Assembly: GCF_014489595.1 (NCBI RefSeq)
Contig: NZ_CP060790.1
Span: 2,976,001 to 3,040,000, forward strand
Length of the DNA: 64,000 bases
Direction of reading: 5' to 3'
From: Paenacidovorax monticola
Lineage (GTDB): Bacteria > Pseudomonadota > Gammaproteobacteria > Burkholderiales > Burkholderiaceae_C
Below, piece after piece: positions 54,400 through 63,232 of the stretch. A program made the translations under genes and the position numbers. Below the pieces are notes generated by a model. That model had not been told where the DNA came from. It made no database searches and saw nothing but the letters and a program-made list of their open reading frames with translations. Each line of letters opens with the position of its first letter. The first letter of the stretch is position 1.

Positions 54400-55179
54400 C
54401 TATCGCAGTGCCTCTCCATCGCTCCACGCGAACCGCACCCTGGGCTCGATCTCCACGATCTCTGCACGCAACAACGCCGCCAGCCGCGCCGCTTCGCGCT
54501 GCGTGAGCCGCGCCACCGTGGTGGACAGGCTCACCGCGGCGAACGCCCGCCCGCCCACATCGCGCACGGCATGCCCCACGGCGGCGGTGTTGGTGTTCAG
54601 ACAGCCCCCGCTGCGCGCATAGCCCAGCGCGCGCGTCTGCGCGATCAGCGTGCGCAGCGCGGGCACGTCGAGGCCGCCGTAGCGGCCCAGCACCTCGGCG
54701 TGCTCCTGCAATGCGGCCTCGACCAGGGCATCGTCCTGCGCGGCCATCAGGGCCAGGCCCGCGGCGCCCACGCCGAGCGGGCGGCGCCCGCCCACGGTGA
54801 CGGAGAGCGGCGGGTCCAGCCGCTGCACATTGGTGTGGTCGTAGCACACGGCCTCGTAGCCGCTGAGCACGAAAAGGTAGGCCGCGTAGCCGGTGGCATC
54901 GGCCAGGCGGCGCAGGTGCGCGGCGAAGAGTGGCGCCACGTCGTGCCGCGCCCGCGCGGCCAGGCCGTGCTCGAAGGTGAGGCGGCCCAGCACGTAGCCC
55001 TTGCCATCGGGCAGCTGCGCCACCATGCGGGCGACCACCATGTCGCGCAGCAGGCGGTGCACCGTGGGGTGCGGAATGCCGGACTGGCGGGCAATGTCCG
55101 ACAGCGACAGGCCCCGCGCGTCATAGCGCGAGAGCTGGTCGAGGATGCGCAGGGCGCGGTCGAGCACCAGGGTCGTCAT
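54400..55179 (-). CDS. IclR-family transcriptional regulator
   Basis: A 259-residue IclR regulator. The N-terminal winged helix has VLDRALRILDQLSRYDARGLSLSDIARQSGIPHPTVHRLLRDMV; the C-terminal effector domain from about 80 has VLSGYEAVCYDH and RPLGVGAAGLALMA. It is divergent from the bug-fahA pair, with an inverted repeat between them, and so probably controls those genes. The inducer may be a homogentisate-pathway compound, by inference from fahA. The start at 55179 (MTTLVLDRALRIL) is chosen over a long non-homologous upstream frame. Confidence 0.9.
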   Translation of the reverse strand: MTTLVLDRALRILDQLSRYDARGLSLSDIARQSGIPHPTVHRLLRDMVVARMVAQLPDGKGYVLGRLTFEHGLAARARHDVAPLFAAHLRRLADATGYAAYLFVLSGYEAVCYDHTNVQRLDPPLSVTVGGRRPLGVGAAGLALMAAQDDALVEAALQEHAEVLGRYGGLDVPALRTLIAQTRALGYARSGGCLNTNTAAVGHAVRDVGGRAFAAVSLSTTVARLTQREAARLAALLRAEIVEIEPRVRFAWSDGEALR

Positions 55180-55217
55180 GCGTTTGCGGGGTTGCCGTTG
55201 TCCATCCAGTGGAAAAA

Positions 55218-55252
55218 GCGATTGTAGGAAGCGCGTGGATCGCAACAATCGC
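55218..55252. promoter_or_regulatory. Inverted repeat, probable operator of the IclR regulator
   Basis: GCGATTGT (55218-55225) and ACAATCGC (55245-55252) are perfect inverted arms, 19 bp apart, in the 126-bp gap between the divergent iclR and bug genes. Position and symmetry suit a dimeric regulator; not otherwise documented. Confidence 0.55.
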
Positions 55253-55305
55253 CCCACATGCTGCCCGCGCCGCGCGCGGCCCTCTTTCACCGCACAGGAG
55301 ACCCC

Positions 55306-56301
55306 ATGCCCCTCACCCCGACCACCGCCCTGCCGCGCCGCGCCCTGCTGGGCGCCGCCACCGCCGCGCTGCTGTGCGCAGCCGGCCCGCTGGCCGCGCA
55401 GGACGCCTTCCCGGCCAAGCCGATCCGCTTCATCGTGCCCTATGCGGCGGGCGGCACCACCGACCTCGTGGCGCGCACCGTGGGCGCGCGCATGGCGCAG
55501 ACGCTGGGCCAGCCCGTGGTGATCGAGAACCGGGGCGGCGCGGGCGGCAACATCGGCATGGACGCCGTGGCCAAGGCCGCGCCCGACGGCTACACCGTGG
55601 GCATGGGCGCCATCTCCACCAACGCGCTGAACCCGCACATCTACAAGAAGGTGCCGTTCGATCCGCGCAAGGACTTCACGCCCATCGGCCTGCTGGGCAA
55701 CTCCACCATCGTGCTTGAAGTGGGCCCGGCGCTGCCCGTGAAGAACGTGGCCGAGCTGATCGCGCATGCGCGCAAGAACCCCGGCCTGCCCTATTCCACG
55801 GCGGGCGCGGGCACCTCCATGCACCTGGCGGGCGTGCTGTTCGGGCAGATCAGCAAGACGGAGTTGACGCACGTGCCCTACAAGGGCAGCGCGCCGCTGA
55901 TCACCGACCTGATCGCGGGCCAGGTGCCCGCGGCGTTCGACAACCTGCCGGCCTCGCTGCCGCACATCCAGGCGGGCAAGCTCCGCGCGCTGGCCGTGGC
56001 GGGCTCGCAGCGCTCGCCCGCGCTGCCCGACGTGCCCACGCTGGCCGAGGCGGGCCTGGCCGACTATGCCGTGGAGCCCTGGTTCGGTGTGTACGGCCCC
56101 GCTGGCATGCCCGCCGCCGTGGCGCAGCGCCTGGAGAAGGCCCTGCAGGAGGCGCTGGCCGAGCCCGCCGTCAAGGACAAGCTGCTGGCTGCGGGCTTCA
56201 CGCCGCGCGGCTCCACGGCCGCCGAATTCGGCGCCCTGACCCAGCGCGAGTACGAGCGCCTGGGCAAGGTGGCCCGCGCCGCACACATGACGGCAGACTG
56301 A
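55306..56301 (+). CDS. Bug-family periplasmic substrate-binding protein
   Basis: A 331-residue TctC/Bug receptor with a signal peptide (LPRRALLGAATAALLCAAG, cleavage near LAAQD). Hallmarks are FPAKPIRFIVPYAAGGTTDLVA, VIENRGGAGGNIGMD, APDGYTVGM, PYSTAGAGTSMHLAG and VPYKGSAPLITDL. ACAGGAG precedes the ATG at 55306. It is followed by fahA after 25 bp, so the two are probably co-transcribed and IclR-controlled. No TctAB genes are adjacent. The ligand may be an aromatic or dicarboxylate compound linked to the fahA pathway (inference). Confidence 0.88.
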   Translation: MPLTPTTALPRRALLGAATAALLCAAGPLAAQDAFPAKPIRFIVPYAAGGTTDLVARTVGARMAQTLGQPVVIENRGGAGGNIGMDAVAKAAPDGYTVGMGAISTNALNPHIYKKVPFDPRKDFTPIGLLGNSTIVLEVGPALPVKNVAELIAHARKNPGLPYSTAGAGTSMHLAGVLFGQISKTELTHVPYKGSAPLITDLIAGQVPAAFDNLPASLPHIQAGKLRALAVAGSQRSPALPDVPTLAEAGLADYAVEPWFGVYGPAGMPAAVAQRLEKALQEALAEPAVKDKLLAAGFTPRGSTAAEFGALTQREYERLGKVARAAHMTAD

Positions 56302-56326
56302 TACGCCCCCACCTGGAGACCTTGCC

Positions 56327-57601
56327 ATGACCCTGCACACCGACGCCACCCACGACCCGAGCCTGCGCAGCTGGGTCGCCTCCGCCAACGTGGCGGGCTG
56401 CGACTTTCCCATTCAGAACCTGCCGTTCGGGCGCTTCCGCGTGGCGGGCGGCGCTGCGCGCATCGGCGTGGCGATTGGCGACCAGATCCTCGACCTGCGC
56501 GCCGCGGGCCTCATCGATACCGACGACATGAACGCGCTCATGGCCGCGCCCCCCGCGCAGCGCCAGGCACTGCGCGCCCGGCTCTCGCAGGGCTTGGCGA
56601 GCGCGGCGATCGGCAGCGCGCAGCAGGCCGCGTGGCAGGCCGCGCTGGTGCCCCAGGCGCAGGCCGAGATGCTGCTGCCCTGCCGCATCGGCGACTACAC
56701 CGACTTCTACACCAGCGTGCACCACGCCACCAACGTGGGCAAGCAGTTCCGCCCCGACAACCCGCTGCTGCCCAACTACAAGTGGGTGCCCATCGGCTAC
56801 CACGGCCGCGCCTCGTCGATCGGCGTGAGCGGCGCTCCGGTGAAGCGCCCCATGGGCCAGCTCAAGGCGCCCGATGCGGCAGCTCCCGTGCTCGCACCCT
56901 GCAAGCGGCTGGACTACGAGCTGGAACTGGGCTGGTTCGTCGGCCAGGGCAATGCGCAAGGCGAGTCCATCGCCATCGGCGAGGCCGAGCAGCACCTGTT
57001 CGGCGTGGCGCTGTTCAACGACTGGAGCGCGCGCGACATCCAGGGCTGGGAATACCAGCCGCTGGGCCCGTTCCTGTCGAAGAACTTCGCCAGCACGCTC
57101 TCGCCCTGGGTGGTGACGCTGGAGGCGCTGGCCCCGTTCCGCGCGCCGTTCACGCGGCCCGAGGGCGACCCGCAGCCGCTGCCCTACCTCGACTCGGCCG
57201 CCAACCGCGCGCACGGCGCGTTCTCGATCACGCTGGAGGTACTGCTGCAGACCGAGCGCATGCGTGCCGAGGGCATGGCGCCCGTGGTGCTGTCGCGCAC
57301 CGACACCACGCGCGCCGCGTACTGGACGCCCGCGCAGCTCGTGGCCCACCACACGGTCAACGGCTGCAACCTGCAAAGCGGGGATCTGTTCGGCTCCGGC
57401 ACGCTCTCGGGCCCCGGCGCGGACGAGGCCGGCTCGCTGCTGGAGCTGGCCGTGGCGGGCCAGCGGCCCGTGCAGCTACCCAATGGCGAGCAGCGCAGCT
57501 TCCTGGAAGACGGCGACACGCTCACCCTGCGCGGCTGGTGCGAACGCGCGGGCGCGGTGCGCATCGGCCTGGGCGAAGTCAGCGGCACGATCGTCGGCTG
57601 A
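56327..57601 (+). CDS. fahA: Fumarylacetoacetase
   Basis: Hydrolyses fumarylacetoacetate to fumarate and acetoacetate, the last step of tyrosine/homogentisate degradation. The 424-residue protein has an N-terminal SH3-like domain and then the FAH core. Metal and catalytic residues lie in DYTDFYTSVHHATNVGKQFRP (Asp126, His132/133), KRLDYELELGWFVGQGN (two Glu) and LFNDWSARDIQGWEYQPLGPFLSKNF (Asp). No hmgA or maiA is in the window, so this is a partial pathway next to an IclR gene and a Bug receptor. Confidence 0.95.
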   Translation: MTLHTDATHDPSLRSWVASANVAGCDFPIQNLPFGRFRVAGGAARIGVAIGDQILDLRAAGLIDTDDMNALMAAPPAQRQALRARLSQGLASAAIGSAQQAAWQAALVPQAQAEMLLPCRIGDYTDFYTSVHHATNVGKQFRPDNPLLPNYKWVPIGYHGRASSIGVSGAPVKRPMGQLKAPDAAAPVLAPCKRLDYELELGWFVGQGNAQGESIAIGEAEQHLFGVALFNDWSARDIQGWEYQPLGPFLSKNFASTLSPWVVTLEALAPFRAPFTRPEGDPQPLPYLDSAANRAHGAFSITLEVLLQTERMRAEGMAPVVLSRTDTTRAAYWTPAQLVAHHTVNGCNLQSGDLFGSGTLSGPGADEAGSLLELAVAGQRPVQLPNGEQRSFLEDGDTLTLRGWCERAGAVRIGLGEVSGTIVG

Positions 57602-57683
57602 TCGCGCGCCCGAAGCCGGAGTCGCCGCCCCATGCCAGGGCAGCCGAGCAAGGGCCTACGCCGGCCGAACCGCCCCGCAGCGA

Positions 57684-57740
57684 GGGCTGCGTCCCCCTGC
57701 CCGCGCGCAGCGCGAGAGCGGGGGGAAGCGGCGAGGCCGC
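57684..57740 (-). repeat. Dispersed intergenic repeat, family R1 (copy c)
   Basis: CGAGGGCTGCGTCCCCCTGC, CGCGAGAGCGGGGGGAAGCG and GGCGAGGCCGCTC match the proximal part of copies a and b. In the minus direction it starts CCCCCCTGAGCGGCC. The TGA inside this sequence is the stop codon of the adjacent binding-protein gene (57741-57743). Confidence 0.65.
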
Positions 57741-59327
57741 TCAGGGGGGTGTCACCCGCAGAGCGCGCCAGTCGATGCGGTTGTCGGCGCGGTGGATGAT
57801 GTCCACCTTCTGCGTGGCGGCCCAGGGGATGATCTGGTTGTACAGCGGGATGTGCGAGATCAGCGCGTGGTCCTTGAGCAGCGCCTGCTCGATGAGGCCG
57901 TTGCGGGTGGCGGCGTCGGTTTCCTTCTTGATGCGCTCGATCAGCGCATCCTGCTGCGGGTCGCTGAAGCGGCCCAGGTTGAAGTTGCCGTCACCGCCCG
58001 CGCCCGGCGAGCGCACCAGCGACTGCAGCGTGTAGAACGCGTCGAACGTGGGCACGCCCCAGCCCAGCAGGTAGATGCTGGCCTCGTTGCGCTGGATCAT
58101 GGGGAAATAGGTCACGAAGGGCAGCGTGCGCAGCTTGGCCTTGATGCCGACCTTGGCCCATTGCGCCGTGATGGCCTGGCACAGCGCCTCGTCGTTGATG
58201 TAGCGGCCCGCGCTGCACGCGAAGTCCACCTCGAAGCCTTGCGGGTAGCCGGCTTCGGCGAGCAGCTTCCTGGCGGCCTCGGCATCGTAGGGCCAGCGCG
58301 CATCGGCCTTCTGCGTCCAGCCGTTCACCTGGCGTGCGACGAGCGCGCCCGTGGGCTGGGCCAGCCCGCGCAGCACCACGCGCTGGATGGCGTTGATGTC
58401 GATGGCCTGGTACAGCGCCTTGCGTACGCGCACGTCCTTGAGCGGGTTCTTGCCCTTCACGCTGGAGCCCACGAGTTCCTCGCGAAACTGGTCCATGCCG
58501 AGGAAGATCGTGCGGTTCTCGGCACCGTCGAGCACCTTGAGGCCCGGCGCCTGGCGGATGCGCCCCACGTCCTGCAGGCTGGGGTCGATGATGAAGTCCA
58601 CCTCGCCCGACAGCAGCGCGGCCGTGCGCGTGGCGTCGGACTTGATGGGCGTGTAGACGATATCCGTCACATTGCCCGGGAACTTGCCCTTGCCCCACCA
58701 GTGCGGGTTGGCCGAGAGCACGATGCGCTGGTCGGGCGACCACGACTTGAGCACGAACGGCCCCGTGCCCAGCGCATTGCGGTGCGTGTAGGGCTCGTCG
58801 CTGGCCTTGATGTCCTTGGGCGCCGTGGCGTTGTTCTTCTCGGCCCAGGGCTTGCTCATGATGCGCAGCTCGGTGAGCTGGTTCACGAGCACGGGGTTGG
58901 GCACGTCCGAGAAGATGTCGACGGTCTTGGCGTCCACCACCTCCACGCGGTCGATGCCCTGCGCATAGACGGCGTAGTTCGAGGTCTTGGCCTTGGCGCG
59001 TTCGAGCGAGAACTTCACGTCCTCGGCCGTGAGCGGCGAACCGTCGCTGAACTTCACGCCCTGGCGCAGCGTGACGCGCAGCTGCGTGGGGCTCACGCGC
59101 TTCCACTCGGCCGCGAGCTGCGGCTCGGGCTTGAAGGTCTTGCTGTTGTACTCGACCAGCGTTTCATAGACGGCCGAGTGCAGCGCGTTGTTCACGCCCA
59201 CGTTCTGGGCATGCACGTCCCACGAGGACACGTCGGACGCGCGCGCGAAGCGGAAGGTGGAGGCCTGCGCGGCCAGGGGCAGGGCCGCCGCGATGGCGGC
59301 GGTGAGCAGCAGGGGGTGAAGACGCAT
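57741..59327 (-). CDS. ABC-transporter periplasmic binding protein (family 5, peptide/nickel type)
   Basis: A 528-residue SBP_bac_5 receptor. The signal peptide is MRLHPLLLTAAIAAALPLAAQA; the mature chain has YETLVEYNSKTFKPEPQLAAEWKRVSPTQLRVTLRQGVKFSDGSPLTAEDV, GTGPFVLKSWSPDQRIVLSANPHWWG and RVRKALYQAIDINAIQ. No permease or ATPase gene is adjacent, so its ABC partners are elsewhere. The last codons (VTPP and stop) are supplied by the edge of an R1 repeat, so the C-terminus may have been changed by repeat insertion. Confidence 0.9.
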   Translation of the reverse strand: MRLHPLLLTAAIAAALPLAAQASTFRFARASDVSSWDVHAQNVGVNNALHSAVYETLVEYNSKTFKPEPQLAAEWKRVSPTQLRVTLRQGVKFSDGSPLTAEDVKFSLERAKAKTSNYAVYAQGIDRVEVVDAKTVDIFSDVPNPVLVNQLTELRIMSKPWAEKNNATAPKDIKASDEPYTHRNALGTGPFVLKSWSPDQRIVLSANPHWWGKGKFPGNVTDIVYTPIKSDATRTAALLSGEVDFIIDPSLQDVGRIRQAPGLKVLDGAENRTIFLGMDQFREELVGSSVKGKNPLKDVRVRKALYQAIDINAIQRVVLRGLAQPTGALVARQVNGWTQKADARWPYDAEAARKLLAEAGYPQGFEVDFACSAGRYINDEALCQAITAQWAKVGIKAKLRTLPFVTYFPMIQRNEASIYLLGWGVPTFDAFYTLQSLVRSPGAGGDGNFNLGRFSDPQQDALIERIKKETDAATRNGLIEQALLKDHALISHIPLYNQIIPWAATQKVDIIHRADNRIDWRALRVTPP

Positions 59328-59459
59328 GGCGTGATCCTGAAGGTATGTGGGGGCCCCTTGGGGCCGAGCGAGCCCGGACTATCCCATGGCCCCTGGCACG
59401 CCACAACGAATGTTTACTCTCATGTTTATGCAAACAGGATCTAAGAACCTGTTCAGGGT

Positions 59460-60329
59460 CTAGGCCTGCGCCGCCAGCCACGCGCGCGGCGCCTGCCCCA
59501 GGCGCTGCACGAACACGCGCGAGAGCGCCGAGGCGTTGGCGTAGCCCAGTTCGGGCGCAAGGGTCTTGAGCGCGCGGCCGCGCCGCAGCTCGGCCTGCGC
59601 GATGGCCAGCCGCCAGCGCGCGAGGTAGTCGGCCGGCGTCTCGCCCACCTCGCGCTTGAAGGCCTGCGCGAACGCACTGCGCGACATGCCCGCCTGCTGT
59701 GCCATGCGCTCCAGCGTCCAGGCCGCGCCGGGAGCCTCGTGCACGGCCGTGAGCGCGCGCGCGAGTGCCGGGTGGGCCAGGCCGCGCAGCAGGCCCGCGT
59801 CCACGCCGCCGGCCTCGGGGTGGGCCAGCAGCCAGCGCAGGATCTGCATGAGCAGCACCTCGAAGAGCCGGTCCGCCAGCAGGCGCTGGCCACACAGCAG
59901 CCCGCCCGTCTCCGCGAACAGCAGGGCCAGCGTGTGGTCGAGCTCGGGCAGCCGCGCCAGCGGCAGCACGGTGAGCGGCGGCAGCGCGCGCGCCAGCGGG
60001 TGCGCGGAGCCGCCCTCGAACTCCAGCGTGGCACAGGTGAACTCGGCGCCTTCGCGCGGCGCGTTGTGGAAGTCGTGCGCCAGCGGGCGCGGGTAGAACA
60101 GCAGCGAAGGCTCACGCACCTCCACGCGCGCGGGCAGGCCGTCGGCCGCACGGTGCGTGACGGCCATGGTGCCCGCGCGCATCACATGCAGAAAGCCCAG
60201 GCCCGGCTCGGCCGCGAAATGCGTCACGCCGCACAGCGGCCCCGCGTGCAGCAAACGCGCGCGCACGCGAAAGCGCTCCAGCAGCGCGGAGAGGCGGTCT
60301 ATGCCCTCGGAGGACGGCGCAGGGTTCAT
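59460..60329 (-). CDS. AraC-family transcriptional regulator with AraC-type cupin
   Basis: A 289-residue regulator of the cupin_6 AraC group. The cupin half has LLHAGPLCGVTHFAAEPGLGFLHVMRAG and LLFYPRPLAHDFHNA. The HTH half has WTLERMAQQAGMSRSAFAQAFKREVGETPADYLARWRLAIA and LAPELGYANASALSRVFVQRLG. I choose ATG 60329 (MNPAPSSEGIDRL); a longer in-frame start at 60380 is possible. It is divergent from the AhpD-like gene, which such regulators often control. Confidence 0.88.
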   Translation of the reverse strand: MNPAPSSEGIDRLSALLERFRVRARLLHAGPLCGVTHFAAEPGLGFLHVMRAGTMAVTHRAADGLPARVEVREPSLLFYPRPLAHDFHNAPREGAEFTCATLEFEGGSAHPLARALPPLTVLPLARLPELDHTLALLFAETGGLLCGQRLLADRLFEVLLMQILRWLLAHPEAGGVDAGLLRGLAHPALARALTAVHEAPGAAWTLERMAQQAGMSRSAFAQAFKREVGETPADYLARWRLAIAQAELRRGRALKTLAPELGYANASALSRVFVQRLGQAPRAWLAAQA

Positions 60330-60342
60330 GGCAGATCTGGAC

Positions 60343-60378
60343 GATTGGGTTTTGATTTTGAACGAAATGCATCCAATC
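60343..60378. promoter_or_regulatory. Inverted repeat between araC-type and ahpD-like genes
   Basis: GATTGG (60343-60348) and CCAATC (60373-60378) are exact inverted arms with a 24-bp AT-rich spacer. It lies in the divergent gap, directly upstream of the AraC ATG. Candidate regulatory site; the AraC protein normally prefers direct repeats, so this is uncertain. Confidence 0.35.
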
Positions 60379-60466
60379 AACCAGACATGGCCCGCACACT
60401 GACCTGGTGGACGCGGCGAGGGCCGCGCGCCACACCCTCACACCATCCACCACAGGAGAAGGCACC

Positions 60467-61012
60467 ATGCCCCGTATCGCACTGATCGACCGCGCCGCCA
60501 CCACGCCCAGCCGCCAGGCGCTGCTCGACGACATCCACCAGGCCTTCGGCGCCACGCCCGCCATGTTCCGCGCCGTCGCCAACTCCCCGGCGGCGCTGCG
60601 CAGCATGTGGGGCGCGTTCGGCGCGCTGGGCGGCGGCGTGATCGGCGCACGGCTGGGCGAACAGATCGCCGTGGCCGTGGCCAACCGCAACGCCTGCGCA
60701 TACTGCCTGGCCGCGCACACCGCGCTGGGCCAGAAGGCGGGCCTGAGCGCCGAGGCCCTGGCCGAGGCGCAGCAGGGCCGCTCGGACGACCCGCGCACCG
60801 CCGCAGCGCTGCGCTTCGCGCTGAAGCTCGTGGACGCGCGCGGCCAGGTGGACGACGCCGACCTGCAGGCCCTGCGCGCACAGGGCTTCACCGACGAGGA
60901 AATCATGGAGATCCTGGCCCATGTGGCGCTCAACCTGTTCACCAACTATGTGAACGTGGCTTTCGACGTGCCCGTGGACTTCGCGCGCGTGGCGCTGCGC
61001 CCCACGGCCTGA
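60467..61012 (+). CDS. AhpD-like carboxymuconolactone-decarboxylase-family protein
   Basis: A 181-residue alkylhydroperoxidase-D-like protein. It has the complete redox signature NACAYCLAAHTALGQ (CxxC and His) after the helix LGEQIAVAVAN, and the C-terminal EEIMEILAHVALNLFTNYVNVAFDVPVDF. Members reduce peroxides or act as uncharacterised oxidative-stress proteins. AGGAGAAGG precedes the ATG. It is divergent from the AraC regulator, the common arrangement. It contrasts with the cysteine-lacking CMD protein at 18205. Confidence 0.9.
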   Translation: MPRIALIDRAATTPSRQALLDDIHQAFGATPAMFRAVANSPAALRSMWGAFGALGGGVIGARLGEQIAVAVANRNACAYCLAAHTALGQKAGLSAEALAEAQQGRSDDPRTAAALRFALKLVDARGQVDDADLQALRAQGFTDEEIMEILAHVALNLFTNYVNVAFDVPVDFARVALRPTA

Positions 61013-61027
61013 AGCCCGGGCCGAGCC

Positions 61028-61843
61028 CTAGCGGCCGCGCAGCAGGCGCACGGCCTCGGGCAGGGACTGGGCCTGGGGCAGGAAGTAGTCGAGGCTCGCG
61101 CCCAGCAGCACGGCGCACAGCAGCGCGCCGAGCAGCGGCTTCCAGGTGAGCCGCACGGCCGCGCCGAGCCAGCCCTCGCGCTCCACGCCCATGGCCGCGC
61201 GCGCCGCCACGGCCGAGAAGGCCAGCTCCACGGCCACGGCCAGCAGCACGTCCCAGCCGAAGTAGAGCAGCGCCAGCGCCCCTGCGCCAAAGAGCAGGGC
61301 TGCGCCGATGAGGAAGATGGCGACCACGGGCACCACCACGATGGCCCCCTCGTCGGCGCTGCCCGCCGCCTCGAGCGCACCGCCCGCGAGTTCGCCCAGG
61401 CCCTGGCCCGCCGCTTCGCCCGCATCGGCGGCCAGCCCGCCGAAGTCGCCCGAGGCACCGCCGCCGCCAAAGTCTCCGCCGCCGCCCGAACGCGGCATCG
61501 GCACGCTCCCGCCGCGGCCGTCGGGCCAGGGCAGGTCGCCCAGGTCCGCCAGGTCGCCGTCCACGGAGTCGGAGCGCCGGTCCAGCAGCCAGGCCGCCCA
61601 CAGGCGCAGCACGCACAGGTAGCCCAGGTAGCCGATGCCCAGGGTGGCGAGGTAGCGCAGCGCGAGCGAATCGACGCCCAGGCGCATTTGCAGGTGCGAC
61701 GCGCCCCACATGAGCGCGAGCGTGAAGCAGCCGATGAACCAGCCGTGCAGGCGCAGGTTGTGGCGGTCCTGCAGCGTGCGCTCGATGGACTGGCGCCGCA
61801 TGCGCACCGAACCCCAGCCGGAGCGACGTTTTGTGGCTTTCAT
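61028..61843 (-). CDS. Membrane protein with Gly-rich linker, unknown function
   Basis: A 271-residue protein with five hydrophobic segments in two groups: GWFIGCFTLALMWGASHL and ATLGIGYLGYLCVLRLWAAWLL, then IVVVPVVAIFLIGAALLFGAGALALLYFGWDVLLAVAV and LGALLCAVLLGASLDYFLP. Between them is an acidic, glycine-rich cytoplasmic or periplasmic stretch (SGGGGDFGGGGASGDFGG). A basic start (MKATKRRSGWGSVRMRR) suggests N-in. I know similar unnamed proteins from Burkholderiales but no function. Neighbouring alr is on the same strand. Confidence 0.7.
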   Translation of the reverse strand: MKATKRRSGWGSVRMRRQSIERTLQDRHNLRLHGWFIGCFTLALMWGASHLQMRLGVDSLALRYLATLGIGYLGYLCVLRLWAAWLLDRRSDSVDGDLADLGDLPWPDGRGGSVPMPRSGGGGDFGGGGASGDFGGLAADAGEAAGQGLGELAGGALEAAGSADEGAIVVVPVVAIFLIGAALLFGAGALALLYFGWDVLLAVAVELAFSAVAARAAMGVEREGWLGAAVRLTWKPLLGALLCAVLLGASLDYFLPQAQSLPEAVRLLRGR

Positions 61844-61902
61844 GGTCAGCTATCCGCAGCGCTGCACGCCACCCGCACACCCCATGAAACGGGCGCACAC
61901 GA

Positions 61903-61996
61903 GGCAAGGGCACCCGTGGAACTGGCTTTGCCAGGCCACCGGGTGCGTCCCCCTCCCGAAGGAGAGGGGGAAGGCGCGAAGCGACTCAGGGGGTGC
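61903..61996 (-). repeat. Dispersed intergenic repeat, family R1 (copy d), 3' of alr
   Basis: ACCCGTGGAACTGGCTTTGC, CAGGCCACCGGGTGCGTCC and CCTCCCGAAGGAGAGGGGGA line up with R1a and R1b. Its gene-proximal edge reads CCCCCTGAGTCGCTTCGCGC on the minus strand and is six bp from the alr stop. Confidence 0.65.
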
Positions 61997-62002
61997 TTCA
62001 TC

Positions 62003-63121
62003 TCAGCCCACCACCACGGGCACACGCGGTGCCACGGCGCACATGAGCTCATAGCCTACCGTGCCCGCGGCCTGCGCCACGTCGTCGATCGAGAGCCAGG
62101 TGCCGTCGCTCGCGCGGCCCCAGAGCGTGACCTCGTCGCCCATGCCCACGGGAATGCCCGCCTGCTGCAGGGGCGTGAGGTCCACGGTGACCATGTCCAT
62201 GCTCACACGGCCCACGAGGCGCGTGCGCACTCCCTTCACGAGCACGGGGGTGCCCGTGTCGGCATGGCGCGGGTAGCCGTCGGCATAGCCGCAGGCCGCC
62301 ACGCCGATCAGCAGCGGCCCCTCGGCCGTGAAGCGCGAGCCGTAGCCCACCGTGTCGCCGCGCTGCAACTGCTGCGTTCCCAGCAGCTTGGCCGACAGCG
62401 TCATCGTGGGCTCCAGCCCCCACTGCGCGGCGGTGCGCTCGGGGTGGTCGGGTGCGCTGCCGTAGAGCACGATGCCCGCGCGCACCCATCCGCCCTCGTT
62501 GATGCCGCGCACCTCGGCTTCGCCGCCATGGCGCAGCGTGGCTGCGCTGTTGCTGATGCTGCGCTCGCCGGGCAGGTCCCGCGTGGCCTCGCGGAAGACC
62601 GCGAGCTGGTGGGCGATGCCGCGCGGGCCGTCGGCGTCGGAGAAATGCGTCATGAGCGAGATCTCCTCCACCTGCGGCAGCGCCGACAGCCGCGCCCAGG
62701 CCGCGCGGTAGCGCGCGGGCGTGAAGCCCAGGCGGTTCATGCCCGAGTTCATCTTGAGGAACACGCGGTGCGGCACCTGGGTCTTGTGCGCGGCCAGCCA
62801 GTCGATCTGCTCGTCGCAGTGCACGGCGTGCCAGATGCCCAGGCGCGAGCACAGCTCCAGGTCGCGCGGCTCGAACACGCCCTCGAGCAGCAGCAGCGGC
62901 CCGCGCCAGCCCAGGGCGCGCACGCGCTCGGCCTCGGCCAGGTCGATCATCGCGAAGCCGTCGGCGCCGCGCAGCCCCTCGTACACGCGCTCGATGCCAT
63001 GGCCATAGGCGTTGGCCTTGACCACGGCCCAGACCTTGGCGTCCGGCGCGGCCGCGCGCACGCGCGCCAGGTTGTGGTGCAGGGCATCGGTGTGGATGGT
63101 GGCGAGGATGGGGCGCGGCAT
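62003..63121 (-). CDS. alr: Alanine racemase
   Basis: PLP enzyme making D-alanine for peptidoglycan. The 372-residue protein has Lys35 for PLP in [13 protein letters not shown] and the catalytic Tyr in [15 protein letters not shown]. Substrate-binding residues are in [25 protein letters not shown] and [11 protein letters not shown]; the C-terminal beta domain has [13 protein letters not shown] and [17 protein letters not shown]. It is divergent from lplT. AGGAGGA lies shortly upstream of the ATG. Its stop is next to R1d. Confidence 0.96.
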   Translation of the reverse strand: MPRPILATIHTDALHHNLARVRAAAPDAKVWAVVKANAYGHGIERVYEGLRGADGFAMIDLAEAERVRALGWRGPLLLLEGVFEPRDLELCSRLGIWHAVHCDEQIDWLAAHKTQVPHRVFLKMNSGMNRLGFTPARYRAAWARLSALPQVEEISLMTHFSDADGPRGIAHQLAVFREATRDLPGERSISNSAATLRHGGEAEVRGINEGGWVRAGIVLYGSAPDHPERTAAQWGLEPTMTLSAKLLGTQQLQRGDTVGYGSRFTAEGPLLIGVAACGYADGYPRHADTGTPVLVKGVRTRLVGRVSMDMVTVDLTPLQQAGIPVGMGDEVTLWGRASDGTWLSIDDVAQAAGTVGYELMCAVAPRVPVVVG

Positions 63122-63232
63122 GGCACTGTCGAGCTAGGGAAAAGGAGGATCATTCTGGCACCGCGCAGCCCCGGTCGCGCCGTGGGCGCGTGATATAACC
63201 GCCAGTCACTTGACCCGGGGTCCCTTTTTACG

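Noticed and set aside
59428..59462. Possible insertion-sequence end (CTAAGAACCTGTTCAGGG) next to the AraC gene
   Set aside because: No matching inverted end, target duplication or transposase was found in the window; the next gene is intact.
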